NCBI GenBank assembly: GCA_001784735.1
Contig: MFSB01000048.1
Coordinates: 1-5,367 of the forward strand
Source of the DNA: Candidatus Moranbacteria bacterium RIFCSPLOWO2_12_FULL_48_12
GTDB lineage: Bacteria; Patescibacteriota; Minisyncoccia; Moranbacterales; UBA1568
Length of the DNA: 5,367 nucleotides
Direction of reading: 5' to 3'
The notes beneath the pieces were generated by a model. That model did no database searches. It saw nothing but the letters and a program-made list of their open reading frames with translations, and was not told the origin of the DNA. The position numbers were made by a program, and so were the translations under genes. Within the stretch, counting starts at the first letter, position 1, and each line of letters begins with the position of its first letter. This document shows positions 1-2,804 of the stretch, one piece after another.

Positions 1-71
1 AAATTGATGATAGCATACTTTTAGATAAAAGTCAATAGTAATTAACTGATTTCTCCTTAACTAAAGCAAAA

Positions 72-89
72 ATGACGCTTTAGCGTCAT
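72..89. repeat. Short perfect hairpin at the element's left edge
   Basis: ATGACGCT (72-79) and AGCGTCAT (82-89) are perfect inverted arms around a TT centre. In RNA this would fold as about 7 bp with a 4-nt loop. No T-run follows, so it is not an intrinsic terminator. It overlaps the left end of the larger inverted-repeat element. Confidence 0.6.
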
Positions 90-183
90 CCTGAGCAGAA
101 CGAAGGATCTCGAATAATTCTACGAGATTCCTGCGCCACCGCTAAAGCTAAGGGCGGCACGCGGTCGACAAGCTCGGAATGAC
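73..183. repeat. Imperfect inverted-repeat element upstream of atpD
   Basis: The ends form an imperfect inverted repeat: GTCATCCTGAGC (85-96) faces GCTCGGAATGAC (172-183), with one mismatch and one G-T wobble. An inner arm pair AGGATCTCG (104-112) and CGAGATTCCT (123-132) forms a second hairpin with a single-base bulge. A further perfect 9-bp pair, GCTTTAGCG (77-85) with CGCTAAAGC (140-148), offers an alternative fold. The GTCATCCTGAGC...GGAATGAC layout resembles a dispersed repeat I recognise from many bacterial genomes, where it sits between genes or is read through as peptide. It has no transposase and could be non-autonomous. It fills most of the atpD upstream region, so it may affect the atpD promoter or leader; that is inference. 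Confidence 0.75.
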
Positions 184-194
184 ATATGTAATAA

Positions 195-200
195 TAGAAT
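195..200 (+). promoter_or_regulatory. Possible -10 box for atpD
   Basis: TAGAAT at 195-200 matches TATAAT at 5 of 6 positions and is the same hexamer proposed upstream of the receiver gene. No convincing -35 hexamer lies 16-18 bp upstream. A TCGACA at 165-170 is too far away (24 bp). Transcription from here would leave a leader of only about 10 nt before the atpD ATG. The atpD promoter may instead lie further upstream. Confidence 0.25.
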
Positions 201-216
201 TTAACGAAGAACGTAT

Positions 217-1638
217 ATGAAGGCAGGAAAAATTATTCAGGTCATCGGGCCGGTAGTGGATGTGGAGTTTGGTGATGGCAGTGAGTTACCAAAGGTTTAT
301 GATGCTCTGGAAGTGAAAATATCGAAGGGTGATTTGATTGTGGAAGTGCATCAGCACCTAGGCGGCAATCGGGTACGGGCGGTGGCTATGGGGACGACCG
401 ATGGCGTACGCCGCGGGATGGAAGTGACAGCGACAGGAGCCCCGATTTCGGTGCCGGTTGGCAAAGCAGTTTTGGGACGGATGTTCAATGTGTTGGGGGA
501 TGTAATAGACGGATTACCGCCTATCACGAATGACTCACAAATTTCCCACGGATCAAACACGAATAAAATTCAAAGGCGATCTATTCACCGTACGGCGCCG
601 GCCTTCGATGAGCAGTCAACGAAAGCGGAAGTCTTTGAAACGGGTATCAAGTCTGTCGATCTCATCTGCCCGTTTATGAAAGGCGGGAAGGTGGGATTGT
701 TCGGCGGGGCAGGGGTAGGCAAGACGGTGGTGATCCAGGAACTCATTCGCAATATCGCCCAAGAACACGGCGGGTACTCGGTCTTTGCCGGTGTCGGCGA
801 ACGGACGCGCGAGGGCAATGATCTCTACCATGAAATGAAGGAATCCGGCGTGCTCGACAAGACGGCACTCGTCTTCGGCCAGATGAACGAGCCGCCGGGA
901 TCGCGCCAGCGGGTGGCTTTGACCGCGCTGACCATGGCGGAATCATTCCGCGATGATGAAGGGAAAGACGTGCTGTTTTTTATCGATAATATTTTCCGAT
1001 TCACGCAGGCGGGATCGGAGGTTTCGGCGCTCCTCGGGCGCATTCCCTCCGCAGTCGGTTATCAGCCGACGCTTTCGGAAGAGATGGGCGGTCTGCAGGA
1101 GCGGATCACCTCTACCAAGAAAGGCTCCATCACATCGGTGCAGGCGGTGTATGTACCGGCTGACGACCTGACGGATCCAGCTCCGGCCACGACGTTCGCT
1201 CACCTGGATTCGACGGTGGTGCTCTCGCGCGCCCTTTCGGAACTGGGCATTTATCCGGCCGTCGATCCGCTCGATTCCAACTCGACTATTCTCGACCCGC
1301 AGATCATCGGTGAACGCCACTATACGGTAGCGCGCGGCGTGCAGAAACTTTTGCAGCGCTACAAAGACCTCCAGGACATCATCGCCATTCTGGGTATGGA
1401 AGAACTCTCCGATGAGGATAAACAAGCGGTGGCGCGAGCGCGAAAAATGCAGAAATATCTTTCCCAGCCGTTTTTCGTGGCTGAACAGTTTACCGGGAGC
1501 CAGGGGAAATATGTGAAGCTGGAAAACACCATTGCCGGGTTCGAGAGGATCCTCTCCGGCGAGTTGGATGACATCCAAGAGCAGGCATTCTATATGAAAG
1601 GTTCGATTGAAGAAGTGATCGCGGAGGGAAGGAAGTGA
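217..1638 (+). CDS. atpD: F1F0 ATP synthase subunit beta
   Basis: This is the catalytic beta subunit of the F1 sector, which binds ADP and phosphate and makes ATP in rotation-driven cycles on the cytoplasmic side of the membrane. The 473-aa length is normal for the family. The N-terminal beta-barrel is at about 1-80. The P-loop GGAGVGKT is at 163-170, the GERTREGND segment carries the catalytic Glu195 and Arg196, and the Walker B Asp is D257 in FFIDNIFRF. The DELSEED loop appears as EELSDED (395-401) and the helical C-terminus is complete. All expected catalytic residues are present. A weak purine-rich GAAGA (206-210) precedes the ATG. The TGA stop is followed directly by TAA. Compared with typical beta subunits, the linker between NVLGD and IHR is about 11 residues longer (around 103-118) and coincides with a periodic DNA repeat. 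atpC follows after a 133-bp repeat-filled gap. No atpG or atpA end is visible in the 216 bp upstream. Confidence 0.98.
   Translation: MKAGKIIQVIGPVVDVEFGDGSELPKVYDALEVKISKGDLIVEVHQHLGGNRVRAVAMGTTDGVRRGMEVTATGAPISVPVGKAVLGRMFNVLGDVIDGLPPITNDSQISHGSNTNKIQRRSIHRTAPAFDEQSTKAEVFETGIKSVDLICPFMKGGKVGLFGGAGVGKTVVIQELIRNIAQEHGGYSVFAGVGERTREGNDLYHEMKESGVLDKTALVFGQMNEPPGSRQRVALTALTMAESFRDDEGKDVLFFIDNIFRFTQAGSEVSALLGRIPSAVGYQPTLSEEMGGLQERITSTKKGSITSVQAVYVPADDLTDPAPATTFAHLDSTVVLSRALSELGIYPAVDPLDSNSTILDPQIIGERHYTVARGVQKLLQRYKDLQDIIAILGMEELSDEDKQAVARARKMQKYLSQPFFVAEQFTGSQGKYVKLENTIAGFERILSGELDDIQEQAFYMKGSIEEVIAEGRK
525..568. repeat. 11-bp periodic repeat inside atpD
   Basis: Four related boxes start exactly 11 bp apart: CACGAATG (525), CACAAATT (536), CACGGATC (547) and CACGAATA (558). 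They encode about residues 103-117 of the beta subunit (ITNDSQ...NTNK), in the linker just before the conserved IHR motif, where typical beta subunits are about 11 residues shorter. The boxes match those in leuS at 4819-4857, so the two tracts look like members of one dispersed family. The reading frame is kept and the insertion is outside the nucleotide-binding core. Confidence 0.7.
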
Positions 1639-1648
1639 TAAATAATGT

Positions 1649-1757
1649 AAAATGTAAATCTCAAAAATCAAAATGACAATGCAAAATGTAAAACTTCAGA
1701 ATCCGCTTTTATTTTTAAATTTTCATCTGTCATTTTTCACTTTGATTTTTACATTTT
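1649..1757. repeat. AT-rich long inverted repeat between atpD and atpC
   Basis: The gap of 133 bp holds a long imperfect inverted repeat. AAAATGTAAA (1649-1658) pairs perfectly with TTTACATTTT (1748-1757), and AAAATGACA (1670-1678) pairs perfectly with TGTCATTTT (1728-1736). The segments between these pairs are 11 nt on each side and only partly complementary. The loop is about 49 nt. AAAATGTAAA also recurs directly at 1683-1692. No T-run follows the outer arm, so it is not a standard terminator. It ends 14 bp before the atpC ATG and leaves atpC with no recognisable Shine-Dalgarno. It may be a dispersed element that modulates beta/epsilon expression; that role is inference. Confidence 0.75.
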
Positions 1758-1771
1758 GATTTTACTCCGTT

Positions 1772-2224
1772 ATGGCTTCAATAAAATTAAAAGTAATAAC
1801 ACCGGAAAAAGTAGTGATCGAGCTTGAAACATATCAGGCGACGCTGCCGGTTGAGGGTGGCGAAGTGACGATATTGCCGAATCACATGCCGTATATCGGG
1901 GCTATCCAGGCGGGAGAAATCATCCTGCGCAAGGAGGCTTCCGGCGAAGAAATCAGCCTGGCGACGTCGGGCGGATTTGTGGAATTTCATGAGAATACCC
2001 TGGTTGTCCTGGCGGATACGGCGGAGCGGGCCGAAGAAATCGACCTGGCGCGCGCCGAAGAAGCGCGGAAGCGAGCCGAGGAGCTGAAAAAAGAAACAGT
2101 GCATATGGGAGAGGAAGAATATGCGCGGACGGCGGCGCTTCTCGAAAAGGAGTTGACCCGCGTCAAGGTGGCGCGCAAGCACCATACGCGGCGAGGGATT
2201 TCTCTTGGCAATGGGGGGTTTTAA
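1772..2224 (+). CDS. atpC: F1F0 ATP synthase subunit epsilon
   Basis: This is the epsilon subunit of the F1 central stalk, which couples rotation to the c-ring and can inhibit ATP hydrolysis through its C-terminal helices. The 150-aa protein has the N-terminal beta-sandwich (about 1-85) with the family-typical LPVEGGEVTILPNHMPYIG segment and the later GGFVEF strand. An Ala/Glu/Arg-rich helical C-terminal domain covers about 88-138, and a short basic/glycine tail follows. Length is slightly above the usual 130-140 aa because of that tail. The ATG at 1772 opens directly with the first beta-strand. The preceding bases (TTTACTCCGTT) show no Shine-Dalgarno, so initiation may depend on the mRNA structure or be leaderless-like. 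The order atpD-atpC is the usual one, but the two genes are separated by an inverted-repeat element. The 3' end of this gene contains a promoter candidate for the next gene. Confidence 0.95.
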   Translation: MASIKLKVITPEKVVIELETYQATLPVEGGEVTILPNHMPYIGAIQAGEIILRKEASGEEISLATSGGFVEFHENTLVVLADTAERAEEIDLARAEEARKRAEELKKETVHMGEEEYARTAALLEKELTRVKVARKHHTRRGISLGNGGF

Positions 2225-2233
2225 GAGTAGAAT
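2205..2233 (+). promoter_or_regulatory. Sigma70-type promoter candidate for the receiver gene
   Basis: TTGGCA (2205-2210) and TAGAAT (2228-2233) are separated by exactly 17 bp and match the consensus hexamers at 5 of 6 positions each. The -35 lies inside the last codons of atpC and the -10 just after its stop. Transcription would start near 2240, giving a leader of about 36 nt before the ATG at 2276. A perfect 7-bp inverted repeat, AGTAGAA (2226-2232) with TTCTACT (2254-2260), straddles the predicted start and could be an operator or chance. Confidence 0.55.
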
Positions 2234-2275
2234 GAGAGCATAGAGCGAATGATTTCTACTGCGTAATTTTCGAAT

Positions 2276-2671
2276 ATGGAAGAGAGCCTGCGGAATAAAA
2301 AACTCGTGTGCATCGTGGATGATGATGACAACGTGCGGGATATCTATAGTACGAAGTTTAAGCGTGAAGGATTTGCTGTAGTAACGGCGAAAGACGGAGA
2401 AGAAGGCCTCTCTGTGATAAAAAAAGAGCGGCCGGATGTCGTTGTGCTCGATCTTCAGATGCCAATTTTGGATGGCTTGGGCGTACTGCAAGCACTCAAG
2501 TGCGATCGAGAGCTGGCCAAAATTCCCGTGGTTATTTTGACTAATATCGATAGCGATGTGATGTTCAAGGAAGTGGGGAGATTGGACGCAGCGCAATACT
2601 ATCTCCTGAAAGCGCTGACCGAACCGCAGAAAGTAGTGGACGTCACCTTGGAGGCTATGGCGCAACGGTAA
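2276..2671 (+). CDS. Stand-alone CheY-like response regulator receiver protein
   Basis: A single receiver (REC) domain fills nearly all of the 131 residues, with no DNA-binding or enzymatic output domain. The expected phosphotransfer residues are present: acidic pair D15/D16 in CIVDDDD, phospho-acceptor D59 in VVVLDLQMP, T89 in VVILTNID, and conserved Lys K112. K112 is followed by Ala, not the usual Pro. The D66-G67 turn after the acceptor is typical. It should be a cytosolic phospho-switch that acts by protein-protein contact, but the partner kinase and target are not in this window, so its process cannot be named. It starts 51 bp after atpC, has its own promoter candidate, shows no clear Shine-Dalgarno, and ends 20 bp before a strong terminator. 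This suggests a monocistronic unit, possibly with read-through from atpC. It could also be a PilT/chemotaxis-linked or Spo0F-like relay protein, which sequence alone cannot distinguish. Confidence 0.93.
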   Translation: MEESLRNKKLVCIVDDDDNVRDIYSTKFKREGFAVVTAKDGEEGLSVIKKERPDVVVLDLQMPILDGLGVLQALKCDRELAKIPVVILTNIDSDVMFKEVGRLDAAQYYLLKALTEPQKVVDVTLEAMAQR

Positions 2672-2690
2672 GGGAAAAATTTTTCGGGAT

Positions 2691-2722
2691 AAGGCAGTCC
2701 CGCCTAGGCGGGACTGTTTTTT
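2691..2722 (+). terminator. Rho-independent terminator after the receiver gene
   Basis: A 22-bp perfect palindrome at 2695-2716 has arms CAGTCCCGC and GCGGGACTG around a CTAG centre. It is extended by A/T and G-T pairs at its base and followed by six T residues (2717-2722). This is a textbook intrinsic terminator placed 20 bp past the receiver stop. It should separate that transcript from leuS. The perfectly symmetrical GC stem resembles hairpins dispersed in CPR-type genomes, so it may belong to a repeat family co-opted as a terminator. Confidence 0.9.
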
Positions 2723-2723
2723 C

Positions 2724-2752
2724 TTGAAAAAAAGCCGTATTTCGGGTAGAGT
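2724..2752 (+). promoter_or_regulatory. Sigma70-type promoter candidate for leuS
   Basis: TTGAAA (2724-2729; 5 of 6 consensus matches) and TAGAGT (2747-2752; 4 of 6) are separated by exactly 17 bp. They lie immediately after the terminator T-run. Transcription would begin near 2759, giving a leader of about 45 nt. I see no T-box features (specifier stem, antiterminator) in this short leader. Confidence 0.55.
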
Positions 2753-2804
2753 AGAGAGTATGTTGGGGAAGCGTTTGGCGGTTAGTATTTAGTGAAGAAA
2801 AGAG

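Noticed and set aside
1636..1641. UGA recoded as glycine (code 25)
   Set aside because: The atpD TGA is followed at once by TAA and no gene has an internal in-frame TGA; protein ends match their families, so UGA reads as stop. The evidence is limited to this window.
943..1671. Minus-strand open frame of 242 codons opposite atpD
   Set aside because: It is fully antisense to conserved beta-subunit sequence, rich in His/Arg/Phe as expected of a shadow, and has no recognisable domain.
1649..1757. Intrinsic terminator between atpD and atpC
   Set aside because: The stem is AT-rich with a loop of about 49 nt and no T-run after the outer arm. It is better described as a repeat.
1787..2665. Minus-strand open frame of 292 codons opposite atpC and the receiver gene
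   Set aside because: It runs antisense to two genes with clear family motifs, crosses their intergenic gap, and its translation has no recognisable domain. It is best explained as a shadow frame.
2753..2804. T-box or other riboswitch controlling leuS
   Set aside because: The leader is only about 45 nt with no terminator/antiterminator pair and no space for a specifier stem.
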